A stretch of 33,980 nt of DNA. It comes from Chlamydiota bacterium. Its GTDB lineage: Bacteria > Auribacterota > UBA3054 > B51-G9. Each line of letters starts with the position of its first letter. Position 1 is the stretch's first letter. The stretch is taken from assembly GCA_003648225.1 (NCBI GenBank), contig QMOL01000002.1, positions 1 to 33,980 of the forward strand. Direction: 5' to 3'. The notes beneath the pieces were generated by a model. That model ran no database searches. It had not been told where the DNA came from and saw only the letters and a program-made list of their open reading frames with translations. Positions 21,489 to 28,825 of the stretch are shown here, piece by piece. Position numbers and translations under genes: made by a program.

Positions 21489-24452
21489 TTATTCCGCATT
21501 ACCATTGAGAATAAACGAACTCCAAAAAAAAGGATGGCAGAATTGTTTGGAGCTTTTCAATTGAATTTTTGCATTGAATAATGATTTAACAGGACTCTGT
21601 TTTTTATTTAAATTTTCATAAAATTGTTTCATTAATTCATTAGTCCCTTTGTCATCTATGCTCCAGAGAGACGCAACAACATTTCTCGCTCCGGCATAGA
21701 AAAAAGCGCGTGCAAGACCTGAAATGGATTCGTCATCACCACACTCAACTAATCCTGACTGGCAAGCGCTTAAAACGATAATATCAGCATTAAGGTTCAG
21801 GTTAAAAATTTCGCTCATTTTCAGAAAACCATCGTTCTCTTTATCACCGTAAATTGACAGCACAAGACAAGGTTCAGCAAAACCTTTAATTTGTCCGGGT
21901 AATATTCCATGAACAGCGAAATGAATATATTTATATTTATTGAGACCGCTGTTGTTATTCAGGCTTTTTAATATAGATTCGCTTGCTCGATTTTGAATAT
22001 AAATAAATTGCTTGTTATTGTTGCCGTAGAAAATACGTGAAATATATTCCACCTCCTTTTTTGTGGCAGGTAAAGGCTTTAAAGATATGTCCCCGTTACT
22101 CCCAAATTGCAATGATCGGGTTGCTATTCTATTATGAGTAATATCAAATGAAACAAGAGCATTTGCAATTTTATAAGAAGTTTTATTTAGAAATATAGAT
22201 ATTTTAGATTTTATAGCCTGCTCTTTTGTGTAAATCGGGTCTCCAACAAGAAGCGCCGGAAAACGTTTTTCTGATGACTGACAGTTAGTCTCAAGCATGA
22301 CCACGCTTTGCGTGTTACTTCGTGAGCGCCGGGCGCTTGCACGAGTTGATAGATGGTAGTTAATATTTAGTCTTTCATTTTTTTTGACTGCTCTGAGTAC
22401 CGTAGCAGAAGGAATATAAGCAAACTTAACATTATTCAACATATAATTTAATGTTGAGAATGAAGTGCCGTTGGTATTTGAAATAAGAGCCGAAAAAGGT
22501 ATAGCGGCAAGATTACCGTGTGGAACTATAAATATAGTTTTGGGATTATCATTTGTTATTTTCTCGGCAAAGGGTTGTAAAATTTGACTATACAAGTTAA
22601 AACTTGCAGATTTAAAATCACTTAATTTTGAAAGTGCACCGTGGAATTCAAGGGTATGACGAAAATTCGCAATAAGGTTATTTAGTCTTTCAGAAGAAAT
22701 TTTATGGGCAAGGAAATAAAAATTAGTTTTGCCAATGACAATAGCAAATAGATGCTCATTTCCAATCCAGTAGTTTACAAGGACTTCATTATTTTTTAAT
22801 ATTTTATTTTGCACCTGACTTACAGTAATAGGTTTAGGTTTTCTCAATTCAGAATAACGAGGGTATTTATTATCAAATTCAGTTTTAAGATTATTCAGCT
22901 TCGATCTTACATCCGACAGTTGCAGCTCAATATCCGCTATAAGGTTATTATCTTTTAATTGTTTCGGTTTGGCGATTTCGTTACGCATTCGTTTTTCGAG
23001 ACTTTGCTTTTTTACAATGAGTCTTCTTTCTCTTTTTTTATCTTTGGAAGTTAAATTACATCTTTTTGTAGCAGTAGCATTGTAGATTTGCTGAAGCAAT
23101 TTCCTTGACCGGGAGATTTCAGTTATCCAAAATGTTTTTTCAGCATAAACGTCAGCCAAATCAATAGTGTTTTTGAGCAACAATAATTCACATTCAAGAA
23201 AATCAGAACAACTTTTCTGCTGCTGCTTTCTAAGTGATTTAGAAAAATCTTCTCCACCGGCGGTAACGGTTGATAATTCGAGTATTTTTGTGCTTGAAAC
23301 AAATAACTTCACGGCCTTAACATAGTTTGTCTGCTTCACACATACACTTGCAAGTTTACCGATAATATTAGCGGTATTCGGATTACTTTTACCAAAAAGA
23401 AGTTTAGAGATTTTTAACGCTTTATTATATTCTCTTTCCGCGACATCATACTTTTCGAGTTTAAAATTAATATCGCCGAGCAAGACAATAGCCGACATAG
23501 TAGCTATATGGTTTAATGAATGGAATTCGAGTGCGGATTTGTAAGCCATTTCACCATATTTTTTAGCGAGCAGGTATTTTTTTTGAAGAAAATACAGATT
23601 TGCAATATTTCTTAAATTAAAGTTTTTGCCTTCTGAGGGGTAAGGTAGAGAATTATAAAAGTCAATATTTTCTAAATATATTTTTTCAGCTTTTTTATAT
23701 TTTTTTTGCTTTGAATAAATACCCGCGATCTTTGTTTTGATTTTACACGTGTCATGTGTTTTTTCTCCAATTAATGCTATTCGCATTTTCAAAGCGCGCT
23801 TTAAAAGTGGTTCTGCAGCTTCATAATTACCGATTGAACGGTAAAGCGAAGCGAGGTTATTCATTGATACGGTAAGTCGGTAAGCATTTGTATTTAATAT
23901 TTGTTTATAAATATCAAAAGCTTCTTTGTATAATTTTTCCGCCTCTGCGTATTTACTTTGAATATGATACAATAAAGCCTTATTATTTAAGTGATTAGCG
24001 GTACATAAATTTATTCTGCCAACTGCCTGCTCGATTGTTTTGATACCGTGATTATGGAAATGCTCTGATTTATCGTATTCGCCGATTAACCTGTAAACAT
24101 TACCGAGCCCGTAGTAAGTATCCGCGATCTCGATATGCGCATTTGTGTAAATTGTTTTACGAATATTCAGTGTTTTATAATAATAAGGAAGTTCCTCTTC
24201 ATATTTTCCGTTATAATAATACGACATAGCCATTTGATCGTAAAGATCCGCAATGTAGGCGTCATTAGTTCCTGTCTTTTGAATAGCCGCATCGAGTTTT
24301 TTTTGTATAATGTTTCTTCCTTCGTTAAATTTACCTTTATTATATAATACTTTAAGTTCATTTTTGAACTCTTCTGTTACTCGTTCGGCAAAAGATACCG
24401 GTGCGAAAAGTAAAAAAATTAATAATAATATTTGGTAATATTTTGAAATCAT
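21489..24452 (-). CDS. Secreted TPR-CHAT domain protease
   Basis: A 987-residue exported protein. The ATG at 24452 is chosen because it begins a good signal peptide (SKYYQILLLIFLLFAPVSFA); an in-frame ATG 17 codons upstream would bury it. About eight 42-residue TPR units follow (residues ~60-400; TPR-12 type, e.g. LASLYRSIGNYEAAEPLLKRAL), then a charged coiled-coil region (~470-570). The C-terminal CHAT domain (~610-985) is a caspase-like cysteine protease with H848 (FAVHG) and C897 (SACQSG), plus IVPHGNLAAIPFSAL and ARAFFYAGARNVVASLWS. Both catalytic residues are intact. CHAT-TPR proteins act in proteolytic signalling or immunity in other bacteria; this one should work outside the cytoplasm. 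It lies 363 bp downstream of the anti-sigma-like gene on the same strand. Confidence 0.92.
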   Translation of the reverse strand: MISKYYQILLLIFLLFAPVSFAERVTEEFKNELKVLYNKGKFNEGRNIIQKKLDAAIQKTGTNDAYIADLYDQMAMSYYYNGKYEEELPYYYKTLNIRKTIYTNAHIEIADTYYGLGNVYRLIGEYDKSEHFHNHGIKTIEQAVGRINLCTANHLNNKALLYHIQSKYAEAEKLYKEAFDIYKQILNTNAYRLTVSMNNLASLYRSIGNYEAAEPLLKRALKMRIALIGEKTHDTCKIKTKIAGIYSKQKKYKKAEKIYLENIDFYNSLPYPSEGKNFNLRNIANLYFLQKKYLLAKKYGEMAYKSALEFHSLNHIATMSAIVLLGDINFKLEKYDVAEREYNKALKISKLLFGKSNPNTANIIGKLASVCVKQTNYVKAVKLFVSSTKILELSTVTAGGEDFSKSLRKQQQKSCSDFLECELLLLKNTIDLADVYAEKTFWITEISRSRKLLQQIYNATATKRCNLTSKDKKRERRLIVKKQSLEKRMRNEIAKPKQLKDNNLIADIELQLSDVRSKLNNLKTEFDNKYPRYSELRKPKPITVSQVQNKILKNNEVLVNYWIGNEHLFAIVIGKTNFYFLAHKISSERLNNLIANFRHTLEFHGALSKLSDFKSASFNLYSQILQPFAEKITNDNPKTIFIVPHGNLAAIPFSALISNTNGTSFSTLNYMLNNVKFAYIPSATVLRAVKKNERLNINYHLSTRASARRSRSNTQSVVMLETNCQSSEKRFPALLVGDPIYTKEQAIKSKISIFLNKTSYKIANALVSFDITHNRIATRSLQFGSNGDISLKPLPATKKEVEYISRIFYGNNNKQFIYIQNRASESILKSLNNNSGLNKYKYIHFAVHGILPGQIKGFAEPCLVLSIYGDKENDGFLKMSEIFNLNLNADIIVLSACQSGLVECGDDESISGLARAFFYAGARNVVASLWSIDDKGTNELMKQFYENLNKKQSPVKSLFNAKIQLKSSKQFCHPFFWSSFILNGNAE

Positions 24453-24815
24453 TAGCTTTTGTTTGTGTTTAGGATTGGTACTAATGTTATGCCAAATTTG
24501 CAATGTCGAATTTTAACAATCTTTGTTCAACCACGGAAGGTTTTTACCTATTTATTAAAAATCTTAACATAAAGTTATTTCTCCAAAATGATTAAAAAAA
24601 TATTATTTATTCACAAAAAATAATAAGCAAATGCCTGCAAATCAAATTTGTCCCGATAATCGGGAGAAATTTCCTCCGAGTGCCTAAAACTTAACAATTA
24701 CCGGCACGATATCCGAATGCCTGCCGTTAACCAAACCTCGGTACGACAACCGAGTGCCTAACGTATGGCAATTATCGGGTCTTCATCTCGTGAATTTCGG
24801 TTTACGGGATGGTGA
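24453..24815. other. Gene-free spacer with palindromic repeat copy 2 and small hairpins
   Basis: No open frame is supported. At 24606-24680 lies a diverged copy of the dispersed palindromic repeat (stem 24644-24672, one mismatch, single-base loop), without the T-run that makes copy 1 a terminator. A direct repeat CCGAGTGCCTAA occurs at 24675-24686 and 24750-24761, and CTCGGT/ACCGAG forms a hairpin at 24737-24754. The CHAT gene promoter should be in the first ~100 bp, but I found no convincing -35/-10 pair. Confidence 0.55.
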
Positions 24816-25301
24816 TTAATCGACATTGTTATTTTTATTGGTTATTTGTAACTGATAAACATTGGTTGATGCTGTTACTCCGCGAAGAGTGATTTGCGAC
24901 TCCGAAGTTTCGGAAGATGATTTTATTTTTCCTGCAATAAAAAATGATCCTGTAATTATAATAACCAAACATGCCGCACAGCTAAGTATTGAAATAGCAG
25001 TATGTTTTGAAAAATATGAAAGATTTAAAAAACTTGACGTTTGACGTTTAATGTTTGCTGATTGAGTTTGATGCTCTTCATTCAAGTCTTGTGATGGAAG
25101 AGTTTGTAATATTGTTTTTAATTGCTTATTTGTTTCCGACAAAGTTTCAATTTTCCTAACTTCTTCCGGTGAAGCAGTTCCTTCAATATACCTTGCAAGC
25201 ATATTATCATCAATATCATCTTCTTCCGGCGGCATAGCCGGTTGATTTCTAATTTCACGATAATAGTCGTGCAGCATTTGTTCTAAATTTTCTGTTTTCA
25301 T
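24816..25301 (-). CDS. Single-pass anti-sigma-factor-like protein
   Basis: A 161-residue protein with a cytoplasmic N-terminal half of anti-sigma type (LARYIEGTASPEEVRKIE, residues 36-52, like the YlxG..spee.. motif that follows the zinc site in many anti-sigma factors; the HxxxCxxC zinc ligands themselves are absent). One transmembrane segment (about 101-124) is followed by a short ~37-residue extracytoplasmic tail. It follows the sigma factor gene on the same strand and precedes the CHAT gene, which supports the role by context. The spacing to both is large (377 and 363 bp), so it may have its own promoter. It could alternatively be a generic membrane protein. Confidence 0.72.
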   Translation of the reverse strand: MKTENLEQMLHDYYREIRNQPAMPPEEDDIDDNMLARYIEGTASPEEVRKIETLSETNKQLKTILQTLPSQDLNEEHQTQSANIKRQTSSFLNLSYFSKHTAISILSCAACLVIIITGSFFIAGKIKSSSETSESQITLRGVTASTNVYQLQITNKNNNVD

Positions 25302-25678
25302 TTTTCAAACCACAATTCTATTTTATTTTGATTCTCCTGTCTGTCTTGTAAATCCCCGTTATAATACACAATCGGGGCAAGCTTATCAAAGTAATCCCAA
25401 TCGCGCAGCAGAAGCTACGCGCAACGTTTCATTTTATCCCGACAATCGGGACACATAGTAAATGCCGCTGTCGCGTCTTTACGACTGCACTTTATACTCA
25501 ATATCCAACAACCAACACGGAACACCCAAGTTATGAAATTGTTCTATACTTTTACATTGCTCATTTCTGCTTCAAAAGTGCGCCTGTGGCGTATTGATTA
25601 TTGAGTGTTTAATTGTTCCATCAACCCATTCATCCAATAATCCATTATCCATTATTCATTAATATATACGCGCTCCGA
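25302..25678. other. Gene-free spacer between sigma and anti-sigma genes
   Basis: No coding frame is supported. Small inverted repeats are present: CCCCG/CGGGG around 25356-25378 and TCCCGA-CAA-TCGGGA around 25437-25451, the latter matching the core of the dispersed palindrome. A GCGCC/GGCG tract is followed by TATTGATTATTGAGT near 25580, resembling the spacer after tldD (about 32091-32115). Near 25610-25655 there is a tandem of CCATC/CCATTA words. No -35/-10 pair or terminator was convincing. Confidence 0.5.
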
Positions 25679-26236
25679 TTAATTTTCTTGCAAGAGATTT
25701 TTCAATTTTGCGTGAATTTTCTTAAACTGTCTGCTGATTTTTGATTCACTGCATTGGAAAATCTCTGCAATTTGTCTTAACTTTAATTTCTGATAGTAAT
25801 ATAATTGAATAAGATTCTTTTCGTTTGCCGGAAGTATTGCAATTGCATCTGTCAATTCTTCATTGCGTTCATTTTCAATTAATTCAGCCCCTTTAGGTTT
25901 ATACAACTCTTCAAACTTATCTGAAAAGATAATAAAACCTCTTGTTTTTCTTTTTCGATGATAACTTAATACAATGCGGCTGAAAATGACCGACAAATAA
26001 GTTCTTAATGATGTTGAACCATCGTAACGTTCAAGTGCGCTTTTAACTTGCCCCGGCATACCGAGTAATTTGAAAATGAATTCAGAGAAGACATCATCAA
26101 AATAATAAGATACATTAAACTTCCGAGCTATAATTATACAATCACGTCTGTATGTTGCAATGAGTTTTGACCAGGCTTTTTCGTTGTTTTGAGTGCAAGC
26201 AACGGCAAGTTCAATGTCTTGTTTATGTTTCGACAT
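25679..26236 (-). CDS. ECF-type RNA polymerase sigma factor
   Basis: A 185-residue sigma-70 family protein of ECF size. Region 2 is visible at about residues 10-100 (AWSKLIATYRRDCIIIARKF; FDDVFSEFIFKLL; LRTYLSVIFSRIVLSYHRKRK), and region 4 in the last third (LPANEKNLIQLYYYQKLKLRQIAEIF, then CSESKISRQFKKIHAKLKNLL), a clear helix-turn-helix. It should direct polymerase to a small regulon, controlled by the anti-sigma-like protein encoded downstream. The ATG has no Shine-Dalgarno. About 43 bp upstream is a short inverted repeat GAAC-N6-GTTC (26279-26292). A self-regulated promoter is likely in that area but could not be fixed. The order sigma, anti-sigma, TPR-CHAT is on one strand. Confidence 0.9.
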   Translation of the reverse strand: MSKHKQDIELAVACTQNNEKAWSKLIATYRRDCIIIARKFNVSYYFDDVFSEFIFKLLGMPGQVKSALERYDGSTSLRTYLSVIFSRIVLSYHRKRKTRGFIIFSDKFEELYKPKGAELIENERNEELTDAIAILPANEKNLIQLYYYQKLKLRQIAEIFQCSESKISRQFKKIHAKLKNLLQEN

Positions 26237-26599
26237 AAATGAGCATTTGTAAAGATTAAATGTAAACTCTTTTAAATAGAACCCAATCGTTCAAAATACC
26301 CGGCGTGTAAAAATAGGTTTTTTGGTCAAGTACTAAATATCATTTTTAACAAAGTTATAAAATTATAGTCAATAATAGAATGATTGTCAATTGATTTGAC
26401 CTTCCCAATTCCGGCGACTAAAATCTTATAAACTGATTAATAAGTTAATAAATATTTAATATTCAGTTAATAATTAGAAAGATTTAGTGGCGGGATTATT
26501 CGCGTTAATTTTTTCAATGCTGAAAATACGACACGATAAAAAGAATGCTAAAAACGGCTGGATGTGCCTTAAATAAAGGGAAAGACGAGTGCTTAATGA
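26237..26599. other. AT-rich gene-free spacer between the sigma gene and tRNA-Arg
   Basis: No coding frame is supported. It holds the GAAC/GTTC inverted repeat close to the sigma gene and, at 26394-26422, ATTTGACCTT joined to CCCAATTCCGGCGACTAAA, a copy of an element also found near 30.5 kb. The rest is AT-rich with no recognised signal. Confidence 0.5.
26394..26422. repeat. Dispersed element, short copy
   Basis: CCCAATTCCGGCGACTAAA (26404-26422) is identical to 30548-30566. The ten bases before it, ATTTGACCTT, match 30517-30526, but the 21 bp that separate the two parts there (one arm of a hairpin) are missing here. This looks like a deletion or insertion difference between two copies of one element. 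Confidence 0.7.
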
Positions 26600-26676
26600 T
26601 GGTACGCCAGACAGGACTCGAACCTGTGACCCCCGGATTAGAAATCCGATGCTCTATCCAGCTGAGCTACTGGCGC
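26600..26676 (-). tRNA. tRNA-Arg (anticodon UCU)
   Basis: On the minus strand a complete cloverleaf reads from 26676. The acceptor stem GCGCCAG pairs with CTGGCGT (one G-U), the D-arm is GCTC-AGCTGGATA-GAGC, the anticodon stem TCGGA/TCCGG closes the 7-nt loop TTTCTAA with anticodon TCT, and the T-arm is ACAGG-TTCGAGT-CCTGT. Discriminator A and an encoded CCA end the gene. It reads AGA codons. Confidence 0.95.
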
Positions 26677-26707
26677 ACGAATCATCAAAAGCATAAATTC
26701 GGGCTTT

Positions 26708-26736
26708 ATTATATCCATTTTCCAATTTTCTTGCAA
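26708..26736 (-). promoter_or_regulatory. sigma70 promoter of tRNA-Arg
   Basis: On the minus strand TTGCAA (26731-26736) is spaced 17 bp from a perfect TATAAT (26708-26713). The expected start is about 25 nt before the tRNA 5' end, giving a short leader for RNase P removal. The -35 matches the consensus at four of six positions. Confidence 0.7.
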
Positions 26737-26854
26737 GCTGTTGAGTCAAAATCGATGTTATGGTAAAATTATACTATAACGGCAAATTCCATATTTACCG
26801 TTGAAAGGTCAATTGGTGATAAATTAATTGTAACTTTTAAAAACATTGATTAAA

Positions 26855-27385
26855 ATGAAAAAGAAATTTATACTTAAACTGTTTATGTTAACCGGTGTGT
26901 TCTGCTTTATATCTTTAGGAGCAGAAAGTAAAACTAATTTAAATCAAAATGTCGTAATTAATACCAAAACAAATGGTGTCATCAAAACTAAAAAAAACAA
27001 AATTGAACATGAATCTCCACGACGTAAACGTTCTAAGGCGGTAGAAACTTTTCTGAATCGGGAAGGTTGGCAGTCAGGTGCCGGTTATAAAGAAATGCAA
27101 AGATATCTTAAAAGACTTGCTCATCTTTGTGAAGATAGAATTCCCGGACTCGTAAATGGCGTCGCGGGCGGTAAGCGCGGGATATTGTTGAATGTAACTT
27201 TTAAAGGTCAGAAAAGTTTTTATATGGCACGTGAAAACACCGAAGAATTCCTTCGCGCTATAATCGGTGATCTTGAAAAGATGCCTGAACCGGTAGCGTT
27301 AGCTGTATACGTTACTCATAACAAGCATAATATAATTTCAGCTATAAAAGAAGGTGGGAAAATAAAAGTGAAATTTTTATTGTGA
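26855..27385 (+). CDS. Exported protein of unknown function
   Basis: A 176-residue protein with a signal peptide (KKKFILKLFMLTGVFCFISLGA, cleavage near GA-ES). The mature N-terminus (about 25-65) is strongly basic and low-complexity (NTKTN, KTKKNK, PRRKRSK), followed by a compact alpha/beta domain of ~110 residues (FLNREGWQSGAGYKEMQRYLKRLAHLCEDRIPGLVNG; GILLNVTFKGQKSFYMA; ALAVYVTHNKHNIISAI). The ATG at 26855 is chosen over a TTG three codons upstream. It is the first plus-strand gene after tRNA-Arg. A repeat-like GTGAG/GTGAGTGGTGAATGG spacer separates it from the next gene. Family not recognised; a basic exported protein could bind nucleic acid or acidic polymer, but nothing shows this. Confidence 0.65.
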   Translation: MKKKFILKLFMLTGVFCFISLGAESKTNLNQNVVINTKTNGVIKTKKNKIEHESPRRKRSKAVETFLNREGWQSGAGYKEMQRYLKRLAHLCEDRIPGLVNGVAGGKRGILLNVTFKGQKSFYMARENTEEFLRAIIGDLEKMPEPVALAVYVTHNKHNIISAIKEGGKIKVKFLL

Positions 27386-27460
27386 ATTGTGAGTAGTGAG
27401 TGTGCGCCTTTGGCGCGGTGAGTGGTGAATGGTTATATGGAATAATAACGGAGTAAAAAT

Positions 27461-27859
27461 ATGGCAGGGAATAATGTGACTCATAAACAAAACTTTGAAC
27501 AACTTGAATGCTGGAAAGCATGTCGGGGTCTTCGACTGTTCGTTGTAAAAAAAGTTGTTCCTATTTTGCCAGCAGAAGAACGGTACAGATTAACTGACCA
27601 ACTTATTCGATCTGCCAGATCCACAACTGCAAACATTGCGGAAGGTGATGGTCGATTTCACTATTTAGATAACGCTAAGTACTGTCGTATTTCTCGCGGT
27701 TCTTCTAAAAAAGTGCTTGATCACATAATAACAGCAAATGATGAAGATCTTATTACTGATGATATGCTTCTTGATTGTCGTATATTAGTAGAACGCGCTG
27801 TAAAACTATTAAGTGCATATATTCGTTATCTAACAAAAGCTCAAATATCCGACAACTAA
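27461..27859 (+). CDS. Four-helix-bundle protein (23S rRNA IVP family)
   Basis: A 132-residue protein of the four-helix-bundle family named after 23S rRNA intervening-sequence proteins (TIGR02436-like). Typical motifs: FEQLECWKACRGLRLFV at the start, YRLTDQLIRSARSTTANIAEGDGR in the middle, and YCRISRGSSKKVLDHI. No enzymatic residues; members often form ring-shaped oligomers and the role is unclear. A clear GGAG lies upstream of the ATG. The flanking DNA is not 23S rRNA, as is common for this family in many phyla. It lies 35 bp ahead of proC. The spacer before it holds a GCGCC-TTT-GGCGC hairpin (27403-27415). Confidence 0.88.
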   Translation: MAGNNVTHKQNFEQLECWKACRGLRLFVVKKVVPILPAEERYRLTDQLIRSARSTTANIAEGDGRFHYLDNAKYCRISRGSSKKVLDHIITANDEDLITDDMLLDCRILVERAVKLLSAYIRYLTKAQISDN

Positions 27860-27894
27860 CTACTCACGACTTAACCTTAAACCTTAAAATAACA

Positions 27895-28707
27895 ATGAGT
27901 ATAACAGGAAAAAAAATAGCCTTTATCGGCGCGGGAAATATGGCGGAAGCATTAATAAATGGTCTTTTGTCCTCTAAAATTGTATCAGCCAAACAGATAA
28001 CCGCGTTTGATGTTAATACCAGGCGGTTAAATTGGCTCAAAGATGAGTATAAAATAAACATATCGGCTTCCAACACAAAATTAATAGAAAAGTCCGATGT
28101 GGTAATTCTTGCAGTAAAACCTCAGATTTTGTCTGAAGTTCTTGAAAAGAAAAATAAAATAATAAACGATAAGCTTGTTATTTCTATTGCCGCGGGAATC
28201 TCAACTCAAAAAATAGAAAGTTATTTATCTAAAAAAACCCCGGTAATACGTGTTATGCCTAATATGCCGGCAGTGGTTTGCCGTGGTGCAACTGCAATTT
28301 GCCGCGGGAAAGTTGCAACCAAGACTCACGCTGCTCTTGCGCTTGATATTTTCCGTTCTGTTGGTTACGCAATACTCGTTGAAGAAAAATTAATGGATAT
28401 GATCACCGCTGTTAGTGGTTCGGGACCGGCATACGTTTTTTATTTAATGGAAGCTATGATTAAATCGGCAATTGATGGTGGATTACCAAAATACAAAGCC
28501 ATAAATTTAGTTGCTGAAACTGTTCGTGGCGCCGGTGAATTAGTCATCCGGGGACAGGAACTGCCGGGTAAATTGAGGAAGCGGGTAACTTCTCCGGGTG
28601 GAACAACGGAAGCGGCGATAAAAATTTTTGATGCAAACAAGGTTAATTTTACTTTTCTTACAGCAATTTCAGCTGCAGAAGAAAGAAGCAAGGAACTTTC
28701 TAACTGA
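27895..28707 (+). CDS. proC: Pyrroline-5-carboxylate reductase
   Basis: A 270-residue NAD(P)H-dependent reductase that converts 1-pyrroline-5-carboxylate to proline. The N-terminal Rossmann motif is FIGAGNMAEALINGL; further family marks are VILAVKPQ, SIAAGIST, RVMPNMPAVV, TAVSGSGPAYVFYLMEA and the C-terminal VTSPGGTTEAAI. The ATG at 27895 is chosen because the Rossmann strand starts seven codons later; an upstream in-frame ATG at 27775 would overlap the four-helix-bundle gene and add 40 unrelated residues. No Shine-Dalgarno. Length is standard. Likely transcribed with the gene 35 bp upstream. Confidence 0.96.
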   Translation: MSITGKKIAFIGAGNMAEALINGLLSSKIVSAKQITAFDVNTRRLNWLKDEYKINISASNTKLIEKSDVVILAVKPQILSEVLEKKNKIINDKLVISIAAGISTQKIESYLSKKTPVIRVMPNMPAVVCRGATAICRGKVATKTHAALALDIFRSVGYAILVEEKLMDMITAVSGSGPAYVFYLMEAMIKSAIDGGLPKYKAINLVAETVRGAGELVIRGQELPGKLRKRVTSPGGTTEAAIKIFDANKVNFTFLTAISAAEERSKELSN

Positions 28708-28710
28708 TTA

Positions 28711-28825
28711 ACCGAATATTAAATAACTGAGTTAGCGGGTCAACCGATACTAACAATTGGTAATTGAACATTGGATTACGAATAACAACTACCGATTAAC
28801 GAATAACGATTAACAATTAACGAAA
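28711..28825. repeat. Short-word repeats after proC
   Basis: The 118-bp spacer before the RACo-like gene contains degenerate words of the type CGAATAAC / CGATTAAC / CAATTAAC with a period of about 8-9 bp (28765-28822), next to an imperfect GTTAG...CTAAC inverted repeat (28731-28752). It is another word family of the same general design as elsewhere in the window. Confidence 0.5.

Noticed and set aside
21391..26389. GAATGATTGTCA at 21391-21402 and 26378-26389 as a Fur-like box pair
   Set aside because: A 12-bp match is expected by chance many times in an AT-rich 34-kb window, and only the first site has dyad symmetry.
26545..26766. A 73-codon plus-strand open frame with RQTGLEPVTPGLEIRC
   Set aside because: This is the well-known spurious translation of the reverse complement of a tRNA gene; the region is tRNA-Arg on the minus strand.
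27461..27859. The IVP-family gene as evidence for a 23S rRNA gene nearby
   Set aside because: No rRNA sequence flanks it; this family is commonly found outside rRNA operons.
27775..27894. An N-terminal extension of ProC from an upstream in-frame ATG
   Set aside because: It would overlap the four-helix-bundle gene by 85 bp and add residues unlike ProC; the Rossmann motif starts just after the ATG at 27895.
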